From JAXMBN01 sp046349875 (GTDB taxonomy: Bacteria; Planctomycetota; Planctomycetia; Pirellulales; Pirellulaceae), in assembly GCA_046349875.1 (NCBI GenBank), contig JAXMBN010000008.1:62001-126000 (forward strand): a stretch of 64,000 nucleotides of DNA. Reading direction: 5' to 3'. A program made the position numbers and the translations under genes. Positions 47,490 through 54,703 of the stretch are shown in pieces. Positions within the stretch are counted from its first letter, which is position 1; every line of letters begins with the position of its first letter. The notes beneath the pieces are model-generated. The model was not told the origin of the DNA and did not search any database. It saw nothing but the letters and a program-made list of their open reading frames with translations.

Positions 47490-47530
47490 GACGGATCCTC
47501 ATCGCTTGAGTAAGACTGCTGGAGAACTGT

Positions 47531-48677
47531 ATGGAACCCAAGGGACTCGAACCTTCACGCTTGCCTCGGCTCGCCGTAACCTTAGGCGATCCGACGGGAG
47601 TAGGCCCCGAGATCATCGCCGATGCGCTTCGAAATTCCGAGCTTGCCAAGATATGCCAGCCCTTCGTGATCGGACGTCCCGAGATCTTAGAGCAGGCGTG
47701 CAAGTTGCGGAATCACCCATGCTCAATCGAAGTCCTTTCGCTCGACGACTGCTATCGTGGCGACCTTCCGCCTCCACGCACAAACACTCTTTATTGCATC
47801 TCCGTTGGAAGCTGCGAAGCCGAAGCACGCCGCACGCAAGGATCGATCCTCGAGGTGGACAAGCTGCTTATGATGCATTGGTAGCGGCGACCAAACTTGC
47901 TTTGCAACGACACGTCGATGCCATCGTCACCGCCCCGCTGCACAAAGCACGCTACATGCGGCAGGTCATCATTGGCCAGGACATACCGAATTGCCGCGCA
48001 TCTTTGTGGCGTCACTCAATTTGCCATGATGCTCTACCTCCTCCGGCCTTACAGCAAAGCAACTCTAAAGTCGACTTCAGAACAATCTCCAGTCCATTCC
48101 GCGACGAAGCGACGAGGTGGGCCTGTTGGTTTAGAGTGGTCCACGTGACGCTCCACATGGCACTCCGCGACGTCTTCGCTCACTTGAGCACTGAAGCCAT
48201 CTTCGAAAAGATCGCCCTAACCGAATCCATTTTCGTCGACTGCGGATGGCGCAGGGCCTCCCTCATACACCCTCGATCGCGGTGGCCGCGTTGAATCCTC
48301 ACGGTGGTGAAGAAGGACTCTTTGGAGACGAAGAGATCACCGTGATCCGCCCCGCGGTTGAACTCGCCAAAGCTCGCGGATGGAACGTTAAAGGCCCACT
48401 CCCTGTCGATACCTTGATGCCCAAGGCTGCCGATGGGGACTACGACGGAGTCGTCGCGATGTACCATGATCAAGGTCATATCGCTTTGAAACTGCTCGAT
48501 ATGTTCGATGCAGTCAACATCACCCTCGGACTTCCCATCTTGCGAACCAGCGTGGCACACGGCACAGCGCACGATCAGGCCTGGCAAGGAACGGCGAGTT
48601 CCAGCGGGATGGTTCAAGCCATACGCACCGCTGCTTGGCTGGCTTCGCATCCTGCATCCCAAACGGCACCTGTGTAG
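47531..48677 (+). pseudogene. pdxA: 4-hydroxythreonine-4-phosphate dehydrogenase PdxA, five frameshifts
   Basis: NAD-dependent enzyme of vitamin B6 synthesis. Pieces in order: LPRLAVTLGDPTGVGPEII (frame 2), GQAAYDALVAATKLALQRHVDAIVTAPLHKA (frame 1, from about 47850), HHWPGHTEL (frame 3, about 47965), GVTQFAMMLYL (frame 2, about 48010), VTLHMALRDVFAHL (frame 1, about 48145), then SIAVAALNPHGGEEGLFGDEE to the end (frame 3, from about 48265), including MYHDQGHIALK. Each step shifts the frame in the same direction and is explained by loss of one base. Zinc- and substrate-binding residues (His in HTE, His in MYHDQGH) are still encoded. With so many identical-type breaks in a conserved gene, a bad consensus patch is a serious alternative to inactivation. 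Confidence 0.85.
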
Positions 48678-48717
48678 ATCCTTGCTGACTTTCAATGCTC
48701 GAACCCAACAAGCTATC

Positions 48718-49626
48718 ATGCCTTTCGACTTCACATGCCCTTATTGTCATCTAAAGACTCTTGTCGAGGATCGCTTTGCAGGTACGACTGGCCCTTGTGC
48801 CGAATGCGGGAAGACCATCACGCTTCCTGGCAAATCCTCAGACCCAGCTATCGCCCCGGTGATGCCGCAGTCGACCGTTGGAAAATCCTCCGCACGCAAT
48901 GCACTCCATGTCGTGGCTACGATTCTCGTTGCAGGCACGGCAGTGGGATTGGTGGCTATGTTTATTGGGCCCGCCTTGCAACGCGCCCGTCAAACTCGCA
49001 ATCGCAATCTTTGCATGAGCAATATGCAGCAGATCGTGACCGCACTCAATGAATATGCCAAGATCCACGGCTCCTATCCGCCTCCTTTTGTCACGGACGC
49101 GAAAGGGAAGAAGTTATACTCGTGGCGAGTCCTCATCCTTCCGCAACTTGGATACGATGGCATCTATAAAGACTTCATTCTCGATCAACCATGGGACAGT
49201 CCAACGAATGCCAACCTGATTCGCCTTATGCCTGAAATCTTCGCAAGCCCCGGTAGCCCCGATGCGAAAGATGTCGGCGAGAGCAACTATGTACTCCTCA
49301 CCGGAATTGGAACTCTCTTTCCAACGTCAGGACCGCTGAGCCCCAAAGATGTTTCGGATCAGCACTCACAAACCATCCTGCTCGCAGAAACCACCAACAA
49401 CAAACTCAAATGGACCGAGCCTGGCGACATCGACGCCAGCCTGGGAATAACTCTCGGCAACCGTCCCCGCGTCGACGTCGGTGGCAATCATCCCGATGGA
49501 GCCAATGTCGTTGCGGTGGATGGCACACCCCTATTCCTTCCACCCGATGTCTCCCCCAGCATGCTCGAAGCATTAAAAACACCCAGTGGTGGCGAACGCA
49601 TCGATACTTCGACACTAACGCCATAA
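48718..49626 (+). CDS. DUF1559-like protein with N-terminal zinc ribbon
   Basis: A 302-residue protein. The start ATG 48718 gives a zinc-ribbon-like N-terminus (CPYC...CAEC, about residues 7-31), then one transmembrane helix (VVATILVAGTAVGLVAMFIG), then a DUF1559-like periplasmic domain (ARQTRNRNLCMSNMQQIVTALNEYAKIHGSYPPPFV, GNHPDGANVVAVDGTPLFL). It lacks the prepilin GFTLVE signal of the other two DUF1559 genes, so it is membrane-anchored in another way. The frame is open upstream to 48508, but that overlaps pdxA. It starts 41 bp after the pdxA stop and is probably on the same transcript. Function unknown. Confidence 0.85.
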   Translation: MPFDFTCPYCHLKTLVEDRFAGTTGPCAECGKTITLPGKSSDPAIAPVMPQSTVGKSSARNALHVVATILVAGTAVGLVAMFIGPALQRARQTRNRNLCMSNMQQIVTALNEYAKIHGSYPPPFVTDAKGKKLYSWRVLILPQLGYDGIYKDFILDQPWDSPTNANLIRLMPEIFASPGSPDAKDVGESNYVLLTGIGTLFPTSGPLSPKDVSDQHSQTILLAETTNNKLKWTEPGDIDASLGITLGNRPRVDVGGNHPDGANVVAVDGTPLFLPPDVSPSMLEALKTPSGGERIDTSTLTP

Positions 49627-49808
49627 AACGACTGCCATAGAACCATCATCGGACTCAATACCTCGAGCATTCCTCGCAAAGCCTGCGGAAACTAAGACGC
49701 CTGAGAATCCAGGGCCTCAGGAGTTCATGGGGTTGGCATCCAGGGGGCAGGCGTTAGCATATGGAGGGGTTGAGCTCGCTCGAAACATCGCTCATTTCGA
49801 GTCCGAGC

Positions 49809-49833
49809 CGCTACTATGCATTACATAGTAGCG
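49809..49833. repeat. Inverted repeat upstream of trxB, hairpin 1
   Basis: A 10-bp perfect stem (CGCTACTATG at 49809-49818 with CATAGTAGCG at 49824-49833) and a 5-nt loop. No T run, so a pause/operator structure is as likely as a terminator. Confidence 0.6.
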
Positions 49834-49857
49834 ATACGCATAATCCTCGAAGCGTAT
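49834..49857. repeat. Inverted repeat upstream of trxB, hairpin 2
   Basis: ATACGC (49834-49839) with GCGTAT (49852-49857), directly after hairpin 1. The stem is short (6 bp). Confidence 0.4.
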
Positions 49858-49886
49858 AACCCTAGTAGCAATGTGTGAATCGAATA

Positions 49887-49917
49887 TTACCCTCGATCGC
49901 AAGTACAACGAGGGTAA
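49887..49917. repeat. Inverted repeat upstream of trxB, hairpin 3
   Basis: A 9-bp perfect stem (TTACCCTCG at 49887-49895 with CGAGGGTAA at 49909-49917) and a 13-nt loop, about 65 bases before the gene start. Confidence 0.55.
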
Positions 49918-49983
49918 CTCCAAGAAGTATCTCATTGGATGAGGACTGGGCCGTTCCCCTTCTCATCTTGAAAGGAAATGTCG

Positions 49984-51042
49984 ATGGCTGTTGAACGTTG
50001 CATCATCATTGGAAGCGGTCCGGCTGGATGGTCAGCTGCAATCTACGCTTCACGGGCGAGCATCCAACCGTTGGTGTTTGAAGGGGCCATGACGGAGGAG
50101 AATCGATTGCGAGGTACGCTTCCCATGGGGCAGCTCGCTCAAACCACCGAGGTAGAAAATTTTGCAGGCTTTCCTTCGGGCAACCTCAAGGCATTCATCG
50201 AATCGGCGATCCAACCAGATCGCTTGATGATGATCCCTCCCGTCGAAGAACACGCCCATGCCGTAACCGGTCCCGAACTCATGGAGTTGATGCGACAACA
50301 AGCGACCAATTTTGGAACGCGAATCATTACCGACGATATCGTCAAAGTCGACTTCTCCAAGCGACCTTTCACCTTGACGTCGCTTGAAAATGGAGAGTTC
50401 CAAGCCGAGACGGTGATCATTGCAACGGGTGCTCGAGCCAACTACCTTGGCTTGCCGAGCGAAGAAGCGTTCAAGAATCGTGGTGTCAGCGCTTGCGCTG
50501 TCTGCGATGGAGCGTTGCCGCGATTTCGCAATAAACCATTGATCGTGGTCGGCGGTGGTGACTCGGCCGTTGAAGAAGCATCCTATCTCTCCAAGTATGC
50601 GTCCAAGGTATTGATGCTCGTTCGACGAGGCGAACTCCGTGCCTCGAAGATCATGCAAGAGCGAGCCATTTCCAATCCGAAGATCGAATTAGTTTGGCAT
50701 TCCGAACTCGATGAGGTCTTGGGAACGGACAAAGAAGGTGTCACGGCTGTTCGCATTCTCAATAACCAGACCAAGTCCAAAACCGAAGTTCCTGCGTCGG
50801 GAGTTTTCTTGGCGATTGGCCACACCCCCAATACCGGATTCCTCCAAGGTCAGATCGAATTGACCGAGCAAGGCTATGTGAAGTGGGTGAAGTCCTTCCG
50901 AACCGATACCAGCGTCGAAGGTGTTTTCTCTGCAGGCGACGTCTCCGACGACAACTATCGCCAAGCCATCACCTCGGCCGGTACGGGTTGTATGGCGGCG
51001 CTGGATGCCGAGCGATTCCTTGCCCACCACGGAATTCTATAA
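49984..51042 (+). CDS. trxB: Thioredoxin reductase
   Basis: NADPH-dependent flavoenzyme that reduces thioredoxin. ATG 49984 has AAGGAA 6 bases upstream; the ATG at 49978 lies too close to it. FAD site IIIGSGPAGWSAAIYAS, redox-active CAVC (about residue 172), NADPH site VVGGGDSAVEEA, and the C-terminal FAD motif SVEGVFSAGDVSD. At 352 residues it is longer than the E. coli enzyme (321), with two short extra loops (ENRLRGTLPM before the GQL segment, and QPDRLMMIPPVEEHA after the first FAD part). The leader region has three hairpins, which may regulate it. It is a single gene; no thioredoxin gene is adjacent. Confidence 0.94.
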   Translation: MAVERCIIIGSGPAGWSAAIYASRASIQPLVFEGAMTEENRLRGTLPMGQLAQTTEVENFAGFPSGNLKAFIESAIQPDRLMMIPPVEEHAHAVTGPELMELMRQQATNFGTRIITDDIVKVDFSKRPFTLTSLENGEFQAETVIIATGARANYLGLPSEEAFKNRGVSACAVCDGALPRFRNKPLIVVGGGDSAVEEASYLSKYASKVLMLVRRGELRASKIMQERAISNPKIELVWHSELDEVLGTDKEGVTAVRILNNQTKSKTEVPASGVFLAIGHTPNTGFLQGQIELTEQGYVKWVKSFRTDTSVEGVFSAGDVSDDNYRQAITSAGTGCMAALDAERFLAHHGIL

Positions 51043-51068
51043 CGGTCTGCACCAAACCAAACCTATCG

Positions 51069-51097
51069 AAAAGCTGCTCCTCACCCGAGCAGCTTTT
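51069..51097 (+). terminator. Rho-independent terminator of trxB
   Basis: An 11-bp perfect stem (AAAAGCTGCTC at 51069-51079 with GAGCAGCTTTT at 51087-51097) and a 7-nt loop, followed by TT. It lies 27 bp after the stop. Confidence 0.88.
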
Positions 51098-51240
51098 TTC
51101 GTTTACATGACGCTTGCAAAACAAGGGATCGATAGCAAAGGCATGCTGAGCCTCTTTTTTGCAGCATATTTTCCGGGTAAGGATAGGTGGCAAGCGATAT
51201 ACTTGCACTTTCTTTGCCTCAGCCCTTTTTTGGAAATGCA

Positions 51241-52212
51241 ATGATGAAACGAAGCCTCATCCTCACCGCTGGAATCCTATCAACGGTGCTCTTTCAAAGT
51301 AGCGAGGCACATGCCTGGCAAACCATCAAAGCCTTACCTCTGCAACCGGCTCAATCGATTTCGATCAATACTTCGATGACCAGTTATGCACTCGAACGCC
51401 TGCTCCTTTGCCCATCGGTTCAAAAGGAGCTTTCGATTCCAACCGACAAGTTGGAATCCCTTTCTCAATGGTCCCAAAAGCTTCAAGCCGAAGAGCAAAA
51501 GAAGCTGAGTGAGGCCATTCAAGATGCTCTCAAGAGTCAAAAAACTGATCAAATCCAAGAGATTTCATTAGACTTTTCGGTCGATCGTAAGAAGCGAACC
51601 TTGGAAGAATTGAAAACCTACCTTTCCGATGCGCAGATCCAACGATTGCTCGAGATTCAACGCCAAATGCAAGGCTTTCAGTCGTTCGATGATCCAGAGC
51701 TCTTGGCTTCCTTGGAGTTGACCGAAAAGCAAAAGCGGGAACTCGTCAGCATCCGCGAGCTGCTCCAATTGGAACAGAAGAATCAACGTTCTTCCATGTT
51801 CGCGCGAGCGGGAACAACGGCTAATGTTTCGATTGCAGCAACACCAGCACCCGCCGCAAGTGGAACGGTTGGAGAAGCGAAAGCCACTGCCACCGCTACT
51901 GCAACCGCAAACTCCGATGCAAAGACGACGACCACCACAACAACCAGCAATGGCACAACGACCGTTGTCACGACGGCTTCTCCGACCATTGCCAAGCAAG
52001 GCGAATCGATTCAAATCACGCAAAGCGGGTCCGTCAAAGACTTCAACAAACAAGCTTTGGAAGACACGCTCGACTTGCTCACCAAAGAGCAAATGAAAGT
52101 CTACGAACAATACGTAGGCAAACCATTCGATGGTAAGACCGTTCAAAAAGAACTCATGGAGTCGTTCCGCAAATCAGCCGGTGCGGGTACCCTGATCATT
52201 GGATCGCCTTGA
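51241..52212 (+). CDS. Secreted protein with a Thr/Ala low-complexity stretch
   Basis: A 323-residue exported protein of unknown family. The start ATG 51241 gives a signal peptide ending AHA^W; the longer frame from 51187 has no signal. The N-terminal half is helical and charged (KLESLSQWSQKLQAEEQKKLSEAIQ, KKRTLEELKTYLSDAQIQRLLEIQRQM, LEIQRQ). A low-complexity stretch rich in Ala and Thr (TATATATAN, TTTTTTTSNGTTT) lies about two-thirds along. A conserved-looking C-terminal helix region follows (ALEDTLDLLTKEQMKVYEQYVGKPF). Such helical segments are similar to those in periplasmic metal- or stress-related chaperones of the Spy/LTXXQ type, but no LTxxQ motif is exact. Single gene with its own terminator. 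Confidence 0.8.
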   Translation: MMKRSLILTAGILSTVLFQSSEAHAWQTIKALPLQPAQSISINTSMTSYALERLLLCPSVQKELSIPTDKLESLSQWSQKLQAEEQKKLSEAIQDALKSQKTDQIQEISLDFSVDRKKRTLEELKTYLSDAQIQRLLEIQRQMQGFQSFDDPELLASLELTEKQKRELVSIRELLQLEQKNQRSSMFARAGTTANVSIAATPAPAASGTVGEAKATATATATANSDAKTTTTTTTSNGTTTVVTTASPTIAKQGESIQITQSGSVKDFNKQALEDTLDLLTKEQMKVYEQYVGKPFDGKTVQKELMESFRKSAGAGTLIIGSP

Positions 52213-52629
52213 TCCTTGGCTTTCCTGCGAATGGACGCTTTCAAACGAATGGAAGCTCTCATCGCTGGCCAATTGACTAAATTCGAGAATGAATAAGAGC
52301 GACGGTGCAACAGCCGTCGCTTTTTTCGTATCACGATTCTCGATAGATTGATCGAACGCCCGAGTCATCGTTCTATGTGGAGTGGCTCGCGCTACCATTG
52401 CGAAGAATGCATCCTCATTACGAGGCTTTCATTCACGAGGCTCCAACAGCAACTTCGCTGTTTCTTCACACGTTTCATCGAATTATTTCGATTGTGTAGA
52501 GACGATTTGAAGATTGAATGAAAGCACTCTCATTGCAATTGGCGCTTCCAAAGTCGGCTCTAAAACAGATCTCCGTCATGATCGAACTAGCGGTGGTTCA
52601 CCGCGACTATCTTTCTTAGGAGACTGAGG
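52213..52629. other. Intergenic region before the second DUF1559 gene
   Basis: It holds the terminator at 52298-52326, the short direct repeats CGAATGGA (near 52229 and 52247) and CACGAGGCT-like words (near 52420 and 52435), then the leader of the DUF1559 gene. AGGAGACTGAGG precedes its ATG. No gene seen. Confidence 0.5.
52298..52326 (+). terminator. Rho-independent terminator of the secreted protein gene
   Basis: An 8-bp perfect stem (AGCGACGG at 52298-52305 with CCGTCGCT at 52314-52321) followed by T6 (52321-52326). Confidence 0.85.
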
Positions 52630-53715
52630 ATGTCGATTTCAAAGAAGCGATGGACATTGGGTTCACATCGCAAACAAGCGTTCACGCTTGTCGAGTTGCT
52701 CGTCGTGATCGCGATTATCGGAATTCTGGTTGGGTTGCTGTTACCCGCCGTTCAACAAGCTCGCGAAGCTGCTCGCCGAATGCAATGCTCGAACAATCTC
52801 AAACAGATTGGCTTGGCTTTTCTCAATCACGAGTCAGCCTACAAGTATTTGCCGAAGGGCCCTTACGATGGTGATCCCAGTCTACCTGGGATGGTTTACA
52901 ACGAACCGGCTGGTTCCTATGAAAGCGGAACCACTTGCTGCAACGCCGCCCATCCCAATGGCTGGAGCCATTGGTTCAAGATCCTTCCTTACATCGAACA
53001 GAACAACGTTTACAACCTTGCCAACTTTTCTTTGCCACCGATTCATAGTGGTCGCCCTGCCGACTACAACGGCGAAGACTCGGTAGCACGCGCGTTGATT
53101 CCAACGTACTACTGTCCAAGCCGACGCGCTCCAACGGGTTACGGCACCGCTCTCTTCGGTCGTTGTGACTACGCAGGTAGTGCAGGTTTCTATCAAGGGG
53201 AAGTCCATGAAAATTGGGGCGACATTCCCGCAGCACCTCTCGGAATGTCACCTCGCCGCAATGAGCGAACTCCGGAGAACTTTGGAACGATGAGCGGCCG
53301 TCAAGGCTATATCGTTTGGTCGGCTCAAGGGGCCAAGCGACGCATGGCAGATGTGATCGACGGCACTTCCAATAGCATCATGGCCGCTGAAAAATGCTTG
53401 CCTCAGAAACGCCATGGAGCGGATGGTGGAGACAACGAACGATGGAACAATGCTGGCTGGGATGAGTGCGTCATCCGATGGCACTTCCCACCGAAAAGTG
53501 ACTTCGATAAGCAGATCATTGTTCAAGGAACGCCAAGCGATCCTACCGGTACCGGCAACGTCTGGCGGCGCTATTTCGGTTCGAGCCACGTGTCGGGCTT
53601 GAACGCCGTCTATGGCGATGGTTCCGTTCGCTTCTCTGCTTTCAACGTAGATGCTCTCGTCTGGATGCGAGCCAACGTCATCGATGATGGCGAAGTCATC
53701 AGCTCCAACGAGTAA
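52630..53715 (+). CDS. DUF1559 protein (type IV pilin-like, SBP_bac_10)
   Basis: A 361-residue protein with the prepilin-type N-terminus (QAFTLVELLVVIAIIGILVGLLLPAVQQ) and the signature AREAARRMQCSNNLKQIGLAFLNHESAYK. For about 40 residues this is almost identical to the gene at 8098-9150, while the rest differs (NPNGWSHWFKILPYIEQNN; CPSRRAPTGYG). The C-terminus has HVSGLNAVYGDGSVRF, a version of the family H-x9-DG motif. The start ATG 52630 has AGGAG upstream. It is followed by a strong terminator and two lipoprotein genes, like the arrangement at 7.7-9.2 kb. Confidence 0.93.
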   Translation: MSISKKRWTLGSHRKQAFTLVELLVVIAIIGILVGLLLPAVQQAREAARRMQCSNNLKQIGLAFLNHESAYKYLPKGPYDGDPSLPGMVYNEPAGSYESGTTCCNAAHPNGWSHWFKILPYIEQNNVYNLANFSLPPIHSGRPADYNGEDSVARALIPTYYCPSRRAPTGYGTALFGRCDYAGSAGFYQGEVHENWGDIPAAPLGMSPRRNERTPENFGTMSGRQGYIVWSAQGAKRRMADVIDGTSNSIMAAEKCLPQKRHGADGGDNERWNNAGWDECVIRWHFPPKSDFDKQIIVQGTPSDPTGTGNVWRRYFGSSHVSGLNAVYGDGSVRFSAFNVDALVWMRANVIDDGEVISSNE

Positions 53716-53732
53716 TCGTCTTCCCCTCTGCG

Positions 53733-53762
53733 CCGCGGACTCGGTCTCGATCGAGTCCGCGG
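53733..53762 (+). terminator. Terminator of the second DUF1559 gene
   Basis: An 11-bp perfect stem (CCGCGGACTCG at 53733-53743 with CGAGTCCGCGG at 53752-53762), 8-nt loop, then TCTTGTTT. It separates the DUF1559 gene from the small lipoprotein gene, as at 8045-8070. Confidence 0.8.
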
Positions 53763-53804
53763 TCTTGTTTCATTCCCATTTTTGTTTCGAGAGATGAGAT
53801 CAAT

Positions 53805-53996
53805 ATGCGTATCGCTATCGCCATGCTGTTGCTGTTTGTTTCCATGTCCGTAGGGTGTGGACCTCAACAGACCATTCTGCCCACCACTGAATTGACCGAA
53901 GAACAAAAGAAGGCCATTCAAGCCGAAGATGCTCGCATCGCAGACGAAGAAAGCCAAGGGAGCGTCAACAAGAAGAAGCCTGGTGCCAAAAGATAG
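53805..53996 (+). CDS. Very small lipoprotein behind DUF1559 gene
   Basis: A 63-residue protein: signal peptide MRIAIAMLLLFVSMSVGC with the lipobox, then a short charged tail (TEEQKKAIQAEDARIADEES, ending KKKPGAKR). It follows the DUF1559 gene, as the 113-residue lipoprotein at 7683-8024 follows the other one. The mature proteins do not look alike in sequence. Function unknown; an assembly or anchoring role for DUF1559 proteins is speculation. Confidence 0.7.
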   Translation: MRIAIAMLLLFVSMSVGCGPQQTILPTTELTEEQKKAIQAEDARIADEESQGSVNKKKPGAKR

Positions 53997-54085
53997 TCCT
54001 TTGACTTCTGCCCACATCCATGCTTGAGTTACCAACGCAAGCTAGAGACTTCGTTCCCTTTCCTCAAAATCAAACTGGATCGACA

Positions 54086-54685
54086 ATGCGATTTTCCTTT
54101 TCTCTTGGTGCTCTGCTATTGGTTGCTACTTTGCTGGGATGTTTCGGTTCGAGTTCGACGCCCGTCGCCGTAACACCTCCAACCAAGGAAGGTGAAAAAG
54201 CAATCCATCCCGAGTATCGCAATTGGAGCCAGTTTGAAGAGGGTGCCAAGATTGTTCGCCAGAAGCACGTTGAAAACGACAAGGACTATGTCGATGTCAC
54301 GACGACGATGAGACTTGTATCCAAGAATGCTGATCGTGTCGTGGTCGAATCCCAAGTCAACGTGCAACGTCCAAACCGCGAACTCGAAGTGAATCCTGTG
54401 GATCAAGTGGAATACCCCGCCGAGTTCCTCATTCCGCCTGGAATGAAGAAGGAGTCCTTCGAGCTACCTTCGCTTAAAGCGGAATACGTCGGCGAGGAAA
54501 CGGTGGAGATTGCGGGGAAATCACTCCTTGCCAAGAAGTACCGCTGGACTGAACACAATGAAACGGGTCCGATGCAAGTAATCGTCTGGCGATCCGATCA
54601 AATCCCTGGCCGCATGCTCAAACAATCGCAGTCGGCCGATGCCATCAAGATGAAGAGCTCCGAAGAAGTTGTATCTTGGGAATGA
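54086..54685 (+). CDS. Lipoprotein of unknown function
   Basis: A 199-residue exported lipoprotein. The start ATG 54086 gives the signal MRFSFSLGALLLVATLLGC. The mature part is beta-rich and charged, with a repeated motif of paired basic and acidic residues (YRNWSQFEEGAKIVRQKHVENDKDYVDV, EVAGKSLLAKKYRWTEHNETGPMQVIVWRS) that looks like a small lipocalin-like or LolA-like beta-sheet fold, but no family is recognised. It is 89 bp behind the small lipoprotein gene and may be on the same transcript. The next gene on the other side is convergent. Confidence 0.78.
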   Translation: MRFSFSLGALLLVATLLGCFGSSSTPVAVTPPTKEGEKAIHPEYRNWSQFEEGAKIVRQKHVENDKDYVDVTTTMRLVSKNADRVVVESQVNVQRPNRELEVNPVDQVEYPAEFLIPPGMKKESFELPSLKAEYVGEETVEIAGKSLLAKKYRWTEHNETGPMQVIVWRSDQIPGRMLKQSQSADAIKMKSSEEVVSWE

Positions 54686-54703
54686 CCTCGCATACCCTTG
54701 CTT

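Larger units (their letters stand above)
49627..49983. other. Leader region of the thioredoxin reductase gene, with three hairpins
   Basis: Non-coding. It contains three separate perfect inverted repeats, listed individually, between 49809 and 49917. The last 60 bases hold AAAGGAAA just before the gene. No protein-like frame is seen. Confidence 0.55.

Noticed and set aside
50050..50658. 202-residue minus-strand frame
   Set aside because: Antisense to trxB, whose redox and nucleotide-binding motifs are complete.
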